This document shows, one piece after another, positions 1 through 7,464 of a DNA stretch of 34,637 bases. The DNA comes from Candidatus Zhuqueibacterota bacterium. Its GTDB lineage: Bacteria > Zhuqueibacterota > Zhuqueibacteria > Residuimicrobiales > Oceaniaggregativiventaceae. The first letter of the stretch is position 1. Each line of letters starts with the position of its first letter. The DNA lies in contig WJMF01000115.1 in assembly GCA_014728085.1 (NCBI GenBank), positions 1-34,637 of the forward strand, read 5' to 3'. The notes under the pieces are model-generated. The model saw only the letters and a program-made list of their open reading frames with translations. It was not told the DNA's origin and searched no databases. The position numbers and the translations under genes are program-made.

Positions 1-1
1 C

Positions 2-622
2 GATGAATTGCCGGAATTCAAAAAAAACGTCCTTGAAGTGATGCGTCAACCCCTGGAGGACGGTCGCGTGACCATCGCCCGGGCGGCGCTCTCTCTGACC
101 TATCCGGCCGAGTTTATGCTGATCGCAGCGATGAATCCCTGTCCGTGCGGATACTATACCGATTCGCAGCATGAATGCACCTGTACGGTACCGCAGATCC
201 GCAAATACATGTCGCGTATTTCGGGTCCTTTGCTTGATCGCGTTGATATTCATCTCGAAGTGCCGGCGGTGAAATACAAAGAGCTGCGCAGCCAAAAAAG
301 CGGAGAGACAAGTCGCCAGGTTCGCGACCGGGTGGAAATAACGCGAAGGGTGCAACAGCAACGATTTAAAGATCATCCGTCCCTGTTTTGCAATGCGCGC
401 ATGGAGTCACGCGATATTCACAAATACTGCCAGATCGATGCGGCGTCGCATGATTTGATGAAACGGGCGATCAACAATCTTGGATTGTCGGCACGAGCCT
501 ATGACCGTATCCTGAAAGTGGCGAGGACCATCGCCGATCTGGAAAAGTGTCCCCACATTAGCGCTGAACACATCAGCGAAGCGATTCAGTATCGCAATCT
601 GGACCGAACCATTTCCACCTGA
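2..622 (+). CDS. comM: ComM/YifB-type Mg-chelatase-like AAA+ ATPase, 3' part only
   Basis: The frame is open from the left edge (Asp-Glu at bases 2-7), so the apparent TTG start at 8 is internal. The visible 207 residues begin at the Walker B region DELPEFKKNVLEV. They continue through the highly conserved AMNPCPCGY segment with its cysteine cluster and the sensor-like SGPLLDRVDIHLEVP, and end in the C-terminal Mg-chelatase domain (helical, SARAYDRILKVARTIADLE). In proteobacteria the family member ComM is a hexameric helicase promoting branch migration during natural transformation, but its role in this lineage is not established. The N-terminal Lon-like fold and the Walker A lie outside the window. 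It converges on the 6S-like RNA at 631-809. Confidence 0.9.
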   Translation, partial: DELPEFKKNVLEVMRQPLEDGRVTIARAALSLTYPAEFMLIAAMNPCPCGYYTDSQHECTCTVPQIRKYMSRISGPLLDRVDIHLEVPAVKYKELRSQKSGETSRQVRDRVEITRRVQQQRFKDHPSLFCNARMESRDIHKYCQIDAASHDLMKRAINNLGLSARAYDRILKVARTIADLEKCPHISAEHISEAIQYRNLDRTIST

Positions 623-630
623 GCAAAGAC

Positions 631-809
631 AAAAAAATGCCTGTAGCAAAAAGCAAGGCACTAGTGAACCCAAAAGGTCACGGTGGGCGCCGCCTGAGCA
701 TTTTTTACGTCCCCTGACATCCAAAGGATGGGGGCTTGTAATACACACTCAGAGCTAAGCTCCCTACTGTTAAGTGTTGGTTCAATGTTGCCGTACTTTT
801 ACTACAGGC
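631..809 (-). ncRNA. ssrS: Probable 6S RNA (RNA polymerase-binding regulatory RNA)
   Basis: Bases 639-809 form one long imperfect hairpin. The closing helix pairs 639-646 with 802-809 (8 bp perfect), 649-653 with 796-800, 657-660 with 789-792 and 665-670 with 779-784. An open central bubble follows, then a distal stem (694-698/748-752, 705-708/738-741, 711-714/731-734, 718-722/726-730). This closing stem, bubble and long apical arm is the 6S architecture. On the minus strand the 3' side of the bubble carries a small hairpin (GTGACC/GGTTCAC, 664-681), as 6S RNAs often do. The closing stem is followed by T7 (637-631), and a TTGACA lies about 37 nt before the predicted 5' end, so the minus strand is favoured. 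6S mimics an open promoter and sequesters sigma70-RNA polymerase. The identification rests on fold and context only. Confidence 0.65.
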
Positions 810-822
810 TAATGTCTTTGAA

Positions 823-851
823 AAGGTGTTAATTTTTGCTTTAAATGTCAA
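823..851 (-). promoter_or_regulatory. Promoter for the 6S-like RNA
   Basis: A perfect -35 hexamer TTGACA is read on the minus strand at 851-846, placing the expected start site near 811-809, exactly where the RNA helix begins. The -10 region is poor (CACCTT at 17 nt spacing, TAACAC at 14 nt), so the element is inferred mainly from the -35 and its position. Confidence 0.45.
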
Positions 852-889
852 GTGAAATCGCGATGAAACAGAATGCTATGTTAAAATAG

Positions 890-916
890 TTGCTTTTCTT
901 AAAGCGGTTTTATACA
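890..916 (+). promoter_or_regulatory. Possible promoter of the nfeD-slipin operon
   Basis: TTGCTT (890-895) and TATACA (911-916) are separated by 15 nt, a short but usable spacing. They lie about 50 nt upstream of the NfeD start, in the AT-rich stretch that diverges from the 6S-like RNA promoter. Confidence 0.35.
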
Positions 917-963
917 TTAACGTAGAAAATTTATCAAGGTTCCCTGATTTATATGAGAGCGTT

Positions 964-2268
964 ATGAACTTGAAAATATTACATATTCTTTTTTCATTAT
1001 TGTTGATTTGTTTTTTTCTGCCGCATCCTCTTCATTCCGCCCCGCCCCGCATACTCAAAATCGTTATCGACGCTGATATCAATCCGGCTGTGGCGGAGTA
1101 TATCGTCAACAATATCGAAAGAGCTGAAGAAGAGGGTTTTGAATGCCTTCTCATTCAAATGGACACACCGGGCGGTTTGCTGGAATCGACCAAGACCATT
1201 GTCAAGGGTATTCTGGCTTCGGACGTGCCGGTAATCATGTATGTTGCCCCCAGCAGTTCCGGTGCGGTATCGGCAGGAGTGTTCATCACCATGGCCTGTC
1301 ATGTTGCCGTGATGGCCGAGGGTACCAACATCGGTGCCGCTCACCCCGTGGGTATTGGCGGCCAGCAGGATACCTCGCAGGTCATGTCCGAAAAGGTCAC
1401 CAATTGGGCCTCGGCCTGGATGCGCGGAATTGCCGAAAAACACGGCCGCAACGCGGACTGGGCCGAACAGGCGGTACGCCGCAGCGTCTCCATCAACGAA
1501 CAGGAAGCGCTGGATAAAAATGTGATCGACTATATCTGTGAAACCGAGGCAGATCTCCTGAAGACCGTAGACGGCGTGACTGTCGAGCTGGGAAGCGGTC
1601 GCGATTATACGCTTTCCACCGCTGACGCCGTGGTGGTCGAAAACCGCATGAACTGGCGTTACCGGATTCTTTCAAAGATATCCAATCCCAATATCGCCTA
1701 TATTTTGATGATTCTGGGCATTTACGGTCTCTTTTTCGAATTGCAGAACCCGGGCACTCTGATTCCCGGCATCATCGGATCGATCTTTTTGATCCTCGCC
1801 TTTTTTGCCCTGCAAACCCTGCCGGTGAGCTGGGCCGGGGTTTTGCTCATTTTACTCAGTCTAATCTTTTTCATTCTCGAAGTCAAGGTGGCCAGTTTCG
1901 GCCTGCTGACGATAGGAGGGGTTGTTGCCATGTTTCTTGGATCACTGATGCTGTTCGAAAAAACGCCATCCTTTCCATCCGGTGTGGATTGGCGCCTGGC
2001 CCTGAGCGTAGCTCTTTTTACCGGTCTCTTTTTTCTCTTTGCCCTCGGTATGGTGCTGAAAACGCGGTTGACCAAACCCACCACCGGACGCGAAGGCCTG
2101 ATCGGAGCAAAGGGTTATGCGGTCACTGCCATCAAACCCAACCGTGAAGGCGACGTTCGCCTCAAGGGTGAATTCTGGAAGGCCACAAGCAGCGAAGAGA
2201 TTAAAAAAAGTGACAAAATCGAGGTCACCGATGTTGATGGCTTGATATTAAACGTAAAGAAGATATAA
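964..2268 (+). CDS. NfeD-family membrane-bound serine protease (ClpP-fold, long form)
   Basis: The protein has 434 residues. An N-terminal signal/anchor (about residues 5-25) precedes a ClpP-like domain with the characteristic MDTPGG and SSSGAVSAGVFI segments. The inferred catalytic dyad is Ser103 (in VSAG) and Lys144 (in SEKVTNW). The 41-residue spacing equals that of Ser97/Lys138 in the archaeal homologue PH1510. Four to five hydrophobic helices follow (about 240-370), then a C-terminal NfeD OB-fold (GLIGAKGYAVTAIKPNREG). In this family the protease cleaves the hydrophobic tail of its slipin partner, which is encoded immediately downstream (2306). The two genes form an operon ended by the terminator at 3098. 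Confidence 0.92.
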   Translation: MNLKILHILFSLLLICFFLPHPLHSAPPRILKIVIDADINPAVAEYIVNNIERAEEEGFECLLIQMDTPGGLLESTKTIVKGILASDVPVIMYVAPSSSGAVSAGVFITMACHVAVMAEGTNIGAAHPVGIGGQQDTSQVMSEKVTNWASAWMRGIAEKHGRNADWAEQAVRRSVSINEQEALDKNVIDYICETEADLLKTVDGVTVELGSGRDYTLSTADAVVVENRMNWRYRILSKISNPNIAYILMILGIYGLFFELQNPGTLIPGIIGSIFLILAFFALQTLPVSWAGVLLILLSLIFFILEVKVASFGLLTIGGVVAMFLGSLMLFEKTPSFPSGVDWRLALSVALFTGLFFLFALGMVLKTRLTKPTTGREGLIGAKGYAVTAIKPNREGDVRLKGEFWKATSSEEIKKSDKIEVTDVDGLILNVKKI

Positions 2269-2305
2269 AATTCATAAACAATATCTCTAAACAGGAGGAT
2301 AAATC

Positions 2306-3073
2306 ATGACTCCATCATTTGGTGTGCTAATTGTACTGTTGATCATTCTGCTCGCCAGTGCGATTAAAGTTACCCGGGAATATGAACGCGGTGTTATTTT
2401 TCGACTCGGTCGTCTGGTGGATGCCAAAGGTCCTGGTATCTTTTTCATTATACCCATCGTCGATCGCATGGTCAAGGTCAGTCTCAGAACCATTGCCATG
2501 GATGTACCGCCACAAGACGTTATTACCAAAGACAACGTTTCGATCAAGGTCAATGCGGTTCTCTATTTTCGTGTTATTGATCCCAGTAAAGCTATTGTTG
2601 AGGTTGAAGATTATCTCTACGCCACTTCACAGCTATCACAAACCACCTTGCGCAGCATTCTGGGGCAGGAAGAGCTCGACAGCCTGCTTACCGAGCGAGA
2701 CAAGATCAACCAGGAACTGCAAAACATTATCGACGCCCATACCGATCCCTGGGGCATCAAGGTCTCCCTGGTCGAGGTCAAACACGTAGATCTTCCCGCC
2801 GAAATGCAACGCGCCATGGCCAGGCAGGCAGAGGCCGAGCGTGAACGGCGGGCCAAAGTGATTCACGCCAAGGGTGAATTCGAGGCATCAAAAACATTGT
2901 CAGATGCCGCCGCCGTTATTGCCCAGAATCCCCAGGCTTTACAGCTTCGCTATCTGCAAACCCTGAACGAAATCGCTACGGAAAACAACTCGACCATTAT
3001 CTTTCCGCTTCCGATCGATCTGGTCAGACCTTTGCTTGAAGTAGCGAAAAAACTCGACGATGCCAAAAAATAA
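2306..3073 (+). CDS. Slipin / stomatin-like SPFH-domain membrane protein
   Basis: The protein has 255 residues. One N-terminal transmembrane helix (about 3-19) is followed by the SPFH/band 7 domain with hallmark segments [23 protein letters not shown] and a C-terminal coiled-coil ([20 protein letters not shown]). Translation starts at the ATG 8 nt after a canonical AGGAGG (2293-2298). Slipins form large membrane-attached ring oligomers that organise microdomains and act with NfeD proteases in membrane quality control. The 37-bp spacing after nfeD is the standard paired arrangement. The C-terminal sequence [12 protein letters not shown] resembles the hydrophobic tail region that NfeD partners cleave, by family knowledge. 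Confidence 0.93.
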   Translation: MTPSFGVLIVLLIILLASAIKVTREYERGVIFRLGRLVDAKGPGIFFIIPIVDRMVKVSLRTIAMDVPPQDVITKDNVSIKVNAVLYFRVIDPSKAIVEVEDYLYATSQLSQTTLRSILGQEELDSLLTERDKINQELQNIIDAHTDPWGIKVSLVEVKHVDLPAEMQRAMARQAEAERERRAKVIHAKGEFEASKTLSDAAAVIAQNPQALQLRYLQTLNEIATENNSTIIFPLPIDLVRPLLEVAKKLDDAKK

Positions 3074-3096
3074 ATTTTTGAACCATAAACTCTCAG

Positions 3097-3130
3097 AGGC
3101 GAGCTGATGCGACATCAACTCGCCTTTTTA
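3097..3130 (+). terminator. Rho-independent terminator after the slipin gene
   Basis: GGCGAG (3098-3103) pairs with CTCGCC (3119-3124), and the inner TGATG pairs with CATCA. A T5 tract follows at 3125-3129. The strong stem is followed only 9 nt later by the ATG of the aminotransferase gene at 3139. Confidence 0.88.
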
Positions 3131-3138
3131 TTGATTCT

Positions 3139-4266
3139 ATGGAAAAAGTAAACAACGATTATCGCGACTATTTTCCGGTGACCCAGACCCACGTCTATCT
3201 CAACCACGCAGCCACGGCACCGGTTTCGAAACCGCTGATGCAAAACGTGACGCAATTCATGACCGATTCGATTATCGGTAATCAGGGTGAACAGCGCTGG
3301 ATAGAGTATACCGAAAAGGTCAGACACCTTGCCGCAGCGTTGATTCATGTCGATGCCGATGAAATCGCCCTGGTCAATAATGTCAGCACGGGCGCCATGC
3401 TCATTGCAAACGGACTCTCGTTTAAAAAGGGCGACGAAATTCTGGTGCCGAAAAATCAGTTTCCGGCCAATGTCTATCCCTGGACCAATCTGCAGCAAAA
3501 GGGCGTTCGCGTCATTACCGAGGAGCTGCCGCACGCCTCCCATGCCATTGATGTACTTGAAAGCAGAGTCAGCGATAAAACCCGGCTGCTGTGTCTGAGT
3601 TTCGTAGAATACGATGATGGCTATCGCCACGCCATTGAGGAGATCGGACGTCTATGCCGGAAAAACAACGTACTCTTTTTCGTTGATGCCGTCCAGGGGC
3701 TCGGTGCCTTGCCGCTGGATGCCCGAAAAGCGGAAATTGATTTTCTCGCCACTTCGGGACATAAATGGCTGCTGGGACCGAGCGGGCAGGGATTTCTTTA
3801 CGTGCGCCGGGAACGATTGCAGGATCTCTATGTCCTCAGCAAGGGCTGGCTCAGCAATACCCTGCCGTTTGAATTTCAGAATTACCGGCAGCCCATCAAA
3901 GCAACCGCCGGCCGTTTTGAAGGAGGTACCTGGAATTTCCTCGGCATTGCCGGACTGGGCGCTGCCCTGAACTTGCTGCACAAGGTCGGCATCGATCGCA
4001 TTGAACATCACATCTTTCAGTTATCGGACCTTTTACGAAAGGAGCTGAGCCAAAGAGGCTACCAAATCGCCGGCAGCTCCAGCCGTAACGAGCGTTCCGG
4101 CATCACCGCATTCAGACACGAAAGCGTACCTGCTTCCGACATCTTTTCGCGATTGTTAGAGCAACGCATCATTGTCTCCGAACGAAACGATCATATTCGC
4201 GTCTCTCCGCATTTTTACAACAACGAAGATGATATTAAAAAATTGCTGGCCATTCTGCCGGTATGA
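3139..4266 (+). CDS. Class V aminotransferase-family PLP enzyme (NifS/CsdB-like fold)
   Basis: The protein has 375 residues. It begins FPVTQTHVYLNHAATAP, the typical entry of this subgroup. It has the PLP-Asp region FVDAVQGLGA and the Schiff-base lysine K209 in SGHKWLLGPSGQGFLYV, followed by FEGGTWNFLG. The fold is shared by cysteine desulfurases, isopenicillin-N epimerase-like proteins and kynureninase. No desulfurase active-site cysteine loop is evident, so the substrate is unknown. The start sits 9 nt beyond a terminator and shows no Shine-Dalgarno, so expression must come from readthrough, a near-leaderless message or a later start. The YLNHAATAP conservation argues against a start much further downstream. 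Confidence 0.85.
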   Translation: MEKVNNDYRDYFPVTQTHVYLNHAATAPVSKPLMQNVTQFMTDSIIGNQGEQRWIEYTEKVRHLAAALIHVDADEIALVNNVSTGAMLIANGLSFKKGDEILVPKNQFPANVYPWTNLQQKGVRVITEELPHASHAIDVLESRVSDKTRLLCLSFVEYDDGYRHAIEEIGRLCRKNNVLFFVDAVQGLGALPLDARKAEIDFLATSGHKWLLGPSGQGFLYVRRERLQDLYVLSKGWLSNTLPFEFQNYRQPIKATAGRFEGGTWNFLGIAGLGAALNLLHKVGIDRIEHHIFQLSDLLRKELSQRGYQIAGSSSRNERSGITAFRHESVPASDIFSRLLEQRIIVSERNDHIRVSPHFYNNEDDIKKLLAILPV

Positions 4267-4310
4267 TAAAACTGTTTTGATTTTGCCAAAAAATGGTTAC
4301 TTTTGAATTT

Positions 4311-4342
4311 GTATTCAACAGTATTCAACAGCATTCAACAGC
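4311..4342 (+). repeat. Three tandem copies of a 10-bp repeat upstream of the barrel gene
   Basis: The unit GTATTCAACA occurs at 4311-4320 and 4321-4330, with a third copy (GCATTCAACA) at 4331-4340. It ends 23 nt before the preferred GTG start of the outer-membrane protein. The unit is one helical turn and not a multiple of three, so copy-number change would alter promoter/leader spacing or, if translated, the frame. Confidence 0.85.
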
Positions 4343-4364
4343 TAAAAGAAATGGTGAGAATTTC

Positions 4365-5609
4365 GTGACCAGAAAGACCTTTATTCTATTTATCCTGATA
4401 TATTGCTCAACCGTAACAGCACAGGGCTTGCGCATCGACCGGTCGATTATTATTCCCACCGCAAATGGTGCCAAAGGTTCCGCTATGGGACAGGCCTTCA
4501 CAGCCATCGCCGATGACGGAAGCGCTCTGGCCTGGAATCCGGCCGGACTGGCCCAGCTGCAGGTCAATATGGCTGCGTTGTCCGGCAAGCTCGGTTTTGG
4601 TGCCATTGATGTGCAGCAATCTGAATCGTCAACAACCGATTACAGCGCTGAGCAGGGTACCGTTCCCAGTATGAATTATATCGGATTTGTCATCCCCATA
4701 CCGGCTGAATTGAAAAATCTTAATCCGGTTAGTTCATTTGCCATCCGCAATCTCTCTGATTTTGCCGATGAGATCAGCTGGTCGGAATCATCCGGCAACG
4801 ACAATACCGACTATCTCTACAAGCGGGAGGGAGGCCTCTTTTCGCTTTCCGGTGGGTTGGGAATCCGTCCGTTTAACTCCCTCTATATCGGCGGTTCTCT
4901 GAATTTTCTTTCAGGCAAACAGGATTCTTCTCTTTTGACCATTGCGAAACGCGCGGATGAAGACACACCGGACAGTTTGCGCCGTCAAACCAAAAATGTT
5001 TATTCCGGTTTTCACCTGGAAATCGGTCTGATCTGGAAACCATTTAAAGCGCTCTCTGCCGGCGGCAGGATCCGTTTGCCCCATATTCTGCATCTCAACA
5101 ATATAAAATACCAGATCAACGAAGAGGATGAACAATCCATTGATACGGAAATCGCTGTTAAGATGCCACTATCGATGACCTTCGGTCTGGCGCTCAATCC
5201 GGTGAAGGAATTTACCCTGGCGCTCGACTATGCCATCAAACCCTGGAGCGATATCGAGGTCAACTATGAAATTCCGAACCCTGACAAGCCTTTCAAAGAT
5301 GCGCATTCTTTTCATGTGGGCGCTGAATACAGAGCCCGCATACATTCCATCACTTTTCCCTGGCGAGTCGGATTTTTCAGCCAGCCGGAACAGGTCGGAT
5401 CGTTCAACATCGCTGGTGCGGCCGATCAGACGATTTCGCAAAATTTTACCGCCGGATTCGGTATTTATGGCAAAAATGTGCTTTTAGATTTTTCTCTCAT
5501 CTATAAATCGCTTGAATATGACAGCATTTCGTTGCCCTTTGATCAATCTCAATATCAAATTAAACGGGATATATTCAATTTGGTCGCTCAGCTACAGGTT
5601 TTCATTTAA
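4365..5609 (+). CDS. PorV/UPF0164-like outer-membrane beta-barrel protein
   Basis: From the GTG at 4365 the product has 414 residues with a signal peptide RKTFILFILIYCSTVTAQG. An ATG in frame at 4293 would add 24 unlikely residues across the tandem repeat, so I prefer the GTG. The mature N-terminus contains GAKGSAMGQAFTAIADDGSALAW followed by NPAGLA, split here only for length. This is the signature of PorV/PorQ and UPF0164 barrels. Alternating beta strands follow, ending in a hydrophobic strand (FNLVAQLQVFI). In T9SS bacteria PorV-type proteins shuttle cargo at the outer membrane, while others are FadL-like channels. Which applies here is not decidable, though the T9SS-tailed protein at 10839 makes a secretion link plausible. 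Its stop abuts the next ATG. Confidence 0.78.
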   Translation: MTRKTFILFILIYCSTVTAQGLRIDRSIIIPTANGAKGSAMGQAFTAIADDGSALAWNPAGLAQLQVNMAALSGKLGFGAIDVQQSESSTTDYSAEQGTVPSMNYIGFVIPIPAELKNLNPVSSFAIRNLSDFADEISWSESSGNDNTDYLYKREGGLFSLSGGLGIRPFNSLYIGGSLNFLSGKQDSSLLTIAKRADEDTPDSLRRQTKNVYSGFHLEIGLIWKPFKALSAGGRIRLPHILHLNNIKYQINEEDEQSIDTEIAVKMPLSMTFGLALNPVKEFTLALDYAIKPWSDIEVNYEIPNPDKPFKDAHSFHVGAEYRARIHSITFPWRVGFFSQPEQVGSFNIAGAADQTISQNFTAGFGIYGKNVLLDFSLIYKSLEYDSISLPFDQSQYQIKRDIFNLVAQLQVFI

Positions 5610-6521
5610 ATGCAGTGCCAACATAAAAACATTTATATCGGTCCTGCCGGCTGGTCCTATACCGACTGGCAGGGCGTTGTCTATCCGCCAAAGACTCCGC
5701 CTTCTTTTTATGCTCTCGATTACCTGATGCAATTTTTCAACACCATTGAAATCAATTCGACTTTTTACCGGATCCCCAATCCGGCATCGGTGATCAAATG
5801 GACCAAAACCGCTGAACAACAGAATGATTTTCTTTTTTCCGTCAAACTCTGGCAGAAATTCACCCACGAACGCGTTTTGGATAACAGCAGCATCACCGCT
5901 TTTAAAAAGGCGCTACTACCCATGCTGGAGGGGCAACGACTCGGAGTGTTGCTGGCACAATTTCCCTGGAGTTTTAAATTCAGCGATGCAAGCATGGTCT
6001 ATTTACAAAAGCTTGCCGGTCAGTTTACAGCCTTTCCTCTGGCCATCGAATTCCGGCATCAGAACTGGCAAAACGAGCGGGTTTTTGATTTTTTTAAAGA
6101 GCATGGCATTGCTTTTGTCAATATTGATCAGCCGCGGCTCAATGCCTGCCTGCCGCCTACGGAACGGGTGACGTCGGATATTGGTTATATCCGCCTTCAC
6201 GGCCGCAATCAGCAGCACTGGTTCAATGAAAAATCCGGACGCAACGATCGCTATAACTATTTATACAGCCAGGAGGAATTGGCACCCTGGCAGCAACATC
6301 TCGATAGAATTGCGGCAGCGGCACAGCGGACATTTGTCATATTCAATAACCATTTCCGCGGCCAGGCGGTCGTCAACGCCTTTGAATTTCAATACATGCT
6401 GGAACAAAAACCACTCGATATTCCCGCGCATCTGTTGCAGCATTTTCCCCACCTTGAACAGATCCACTCCGGCGATGACGGAAATGATCCGCCGCGTCAG
6501 AGATCACTGGATCTTTTTTGA
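5610..6521 (+). CDS. DUF72 (YecE-family) TIM-barrel protein
   Basis: The protein has 303 residues. Family hallmarks are near the start, IYIGPAGWSYTDWQGVVYPP, then FFNTIEINSTFYRIP and FLFSVKLWQKFTH, and late YIRLHGRN and FVIFNNHFRGQAVVNA. DUF72 proteins adopt a TIM-barrel fold of unknown biochemical function and are sometimes found near Fe-S or nucleic-acid metabolism genes. The ATG follows the preceding TAA with no gap (TAAATG), indicating translational coupling to the barrel gene, although the two products have no evident functional link. Confidence 0.9.
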   Translation: MQCQHKNIYIGPAGWSYTDWQGVVYPPKTPPSFYALDYLMQFFNTIEINSTFYRIPNPASVIKWTKTAEQQNDFLFSVKLWQKFTHERVLDNSSITAFKKALLPMLEGQRLGVLLAQFPWSFKFSDASMVYLQKLAGQFTAFPLAIEFRHQNWQNERVFDFFKEHGIAFVNIDQPRLNACLPPTERVTSDIGYIRLHGRNQQHWFNEKSGRNDRYNYLYSQEELAPWQQHLDRIAAAAQRTFVIFNNHFRGQAVVNAFEFQYMLEQKPLDIPAHLLQHFPHLEQIHSGDDGNDPPRQRSLDLF

Positions 6522-6566
6522 AACTTTTTGGTGTTTATAGCATCTAATAAATAAACAGGAGGATAC

Positions 6567-6728
6567 ATGGATATCATCGGATTGATTTTGATTTTTGTAG
6601 CCTGGTTTGTGGTTGCAAAATATATTTTGCCCAAACTGGGAATCCCGACTTGAATGTCCGGGTCTTGTGATCTTCCGGGTGAAGATCCTTTCAAATACAA
6701 AGCAAAAAAGGAAGAGGAGTCTGAGTAA
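6567..6728 (+). CDS. Candidate small membrane selenoprotein (in-frame TGA at 6651 read as Sec)
   Basis: A strong Shine-Dalgarno (AGGAGG, 6557-6562) precedes ATG 6567. The first 28 residues are one transmembrane helix (MDIIGLILIFVAWFVVAKYI) ending LPKLGIPT, then TGA at 6651. The same frame continues for 24 sense codons (MSGSCDLPGEDPFKYKAK, then an acidic end) to TAA at 6726, which overlaps the ATG of the next gene (TAATG). A perfect 7-bp hairpin with a G-rich loop (6669-6687) lies at SECIS distance. If Sec is inserted the product has 53 residues with a U-x4-C redox pair (U29, C34) just outside the membrane. The alternative is a 28-residue membrane peptide and a separate ORF starting ATG at 6654, but the latter has no ribosome-binding site. 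No homologue could be checked. Confidence 0.62.
6669..6687 (+). promoter_or_regulatory. SECIS-like hairpin downstream of the in-frame TGA
   Basis: GATCTTC (6669-6675) pairs perfectly with GAAGATC (6681-6687) around the loop CGGGT (6676-6680). The loop begins 23 nt after the TGA, within the range for bacterial SECIS elements, and contains guanines and GT as SelB-binding loops do. It lies inside the coding frame, as required in bacteria. Confidence 0.55.
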
Positions 6729-6931
6729 TGCCTATTTATGAATATAAATGCAACGAATGCGGTCATACATTTGAGGCTTTTCAGCGTCTGGGTTCTGACG
6801 GCAGCGAGCTGAAATGTCCGAAATGCGGCACAGCAAAACCGCAAAAGCTTTTTTCTGCGTTTGCCTCATCCGGTGGTGGAGGCGGATACCCGGGTGGTGG
6901 CGGTGCCTGCGGTCCCGCTGGCTTTACCTGA
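6728..6931 (+). CDS. FmdB-family zinc ribbon protein
   Basis: The protein has 67 residues. The N-terminus MPIYEYKCNECGHTFEAFQ and the second knuckle LKCPKCG form the four-cysteine zinc ribbon of the FmdB regulatory family. A glycine-rich tail ends ACGPAGFT, common in these proteins. The family name comes from a putative regulator of formamidase, and the general function is unknown. The ATG overlaps the TAA of the candidate selenoprotein, with GGAAGAGGAG (6709-6718) as ribosome-binding site inside that frame. This supports the upstream extension being translated and the two genes being coupled. Confidence 0.92.
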   Translation: MPIYEYKCNECGHTFEAFQRLGSDGSELKCPKCGTAKPQKLFSAFASSGGGGGYPGGGGACGPAGFT

Positions 6932-7166
6932 GGCGTCTAAACGCGAGCCGTGTGCTCTTATGCAGCAGGACTATTCTAATCCTGTCAAGACTGACAAAGG
7001 ATTAAAGATTAATGAACCGAAAAGATCGCTAAGAAAAAGCGTTTTATAACAATCAATGTACGCTCATTTTCTTCGCGACCTTTGACTCTGGCTAGCACAA
7101 GTCTGATGAAAAAAATGTTTTAATTGTTTTAACTTGACTTTAGTCATAATTACGGAATGGTTTAAA
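6932..7166. other. Intergenic stretch with a weak promoter-like and operator-like segment
   Basis: No gene is supported here. A weak 4-bp hairpin followed by T4 (7027-7045) could end the FmdB transcript. TTGTTT (7124-7129) and CATAAT (7145-7150), 15 nt apart, may drive the following gene. The palindrome TGACT-TT-AGTCA (7135-7146) lies between them and could be an operator, but I cannot assign a regulator. Confidence 0.3.
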
Positions 7167-7355
7167 ATGAAAAAGCTATCTATAAAAAATCTTGCCGGAC
7201 TGGCAGTCGGGGCAGCGCTGGGATACGCCTATTACCGTTTTATCGGCTGTAACAGCGGTCACTGTCCACTAACCAGTAATCCGGCCATCAGCACCTTTTA
7301 TGGTGCCATGATCGGTTTTCTATTTGTTTTTAAACCGAAACCAAAGAAACAGTAA
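7167..7355 (+). CDS. DUF6132 small membrane protein
   Basis: The ATG at 7167 gives 62 residues; the upstream TTG at 7134 in the same frame is unlikely because it would use promoter sequence. Two hydrophobic helices (about 8-23 and 41-56) flank the motif GCNSGHCPLTSNP, the conserved two-cysteine segment of DUF6132, followed by STFYGAMIGFLF. The function is unknown. In other genomes the family tends to sit near redox or sulfur-handling genes (general recollection, not checked), and here its neighbour is a multiheme cytochrome. A weak GGA precedes the start. Confidence 0.8.
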   Translation: MKKLSIKNLAGLAVGAALGYAYYRFIGCNSGHCPLTSNPAISTFYGAMIGFLFVFKPKPKKQ

Positions 7356-7399
7356 TCAAAATGAGCCATTGCCGCCCATTTGTTTCCCTATGATGCGAT

Positions 7400-7445
7400 A
7401 TAATGATTTGAAAAATTGATTTAATTTACTAGATTAAATCATTAT
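7400..7445 (+). promoter_or_regulatory. Nested inverted repeats over the cytochrome promoter region
   Basis: ATAATGATTT (7400-7409) is an exact inverted copy of AAATCATTAT (7436-7445). Nested inside, GATTTAAT (7418-7425) pairs with ATTAAATC (7433-7440) over a 7-nt loop. Promoter-like TTGATT (7416-7421) and CATTAT (7440-7445) with 18-nt spacing coincide with it. This looks like an operator or alternative-structure control for the cytochrome gene at 7465. Confidence 0.55.
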
Positions 7446-7464
7446 ATTGTCAACGGAGGTCAAC

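Noticed and set aside
639-809. The hairpin RNA as a plus-strand riboswitch for nfeD
   Set aside because: The plus strand lacks a T tract after the helix and a good promoter before it; the minus strand has both a TTGACA and a T7 tail at the expected positions.
4293-4364. Translation of the barrel protein from ATG 4293
   Set aside because: It would place 24 polar residues before a typical signal peptide and translate through the tandem repeat; GTG 4365 gives a normal signal sequence.
6654-6728. Independent 24-residue ORF starting at ATG 6654
   Set aside because: No ribosome-binding site precedes it, and its frame, its coupling to the next gene and the SECIS-like stem are better explained by Sec readthrough.
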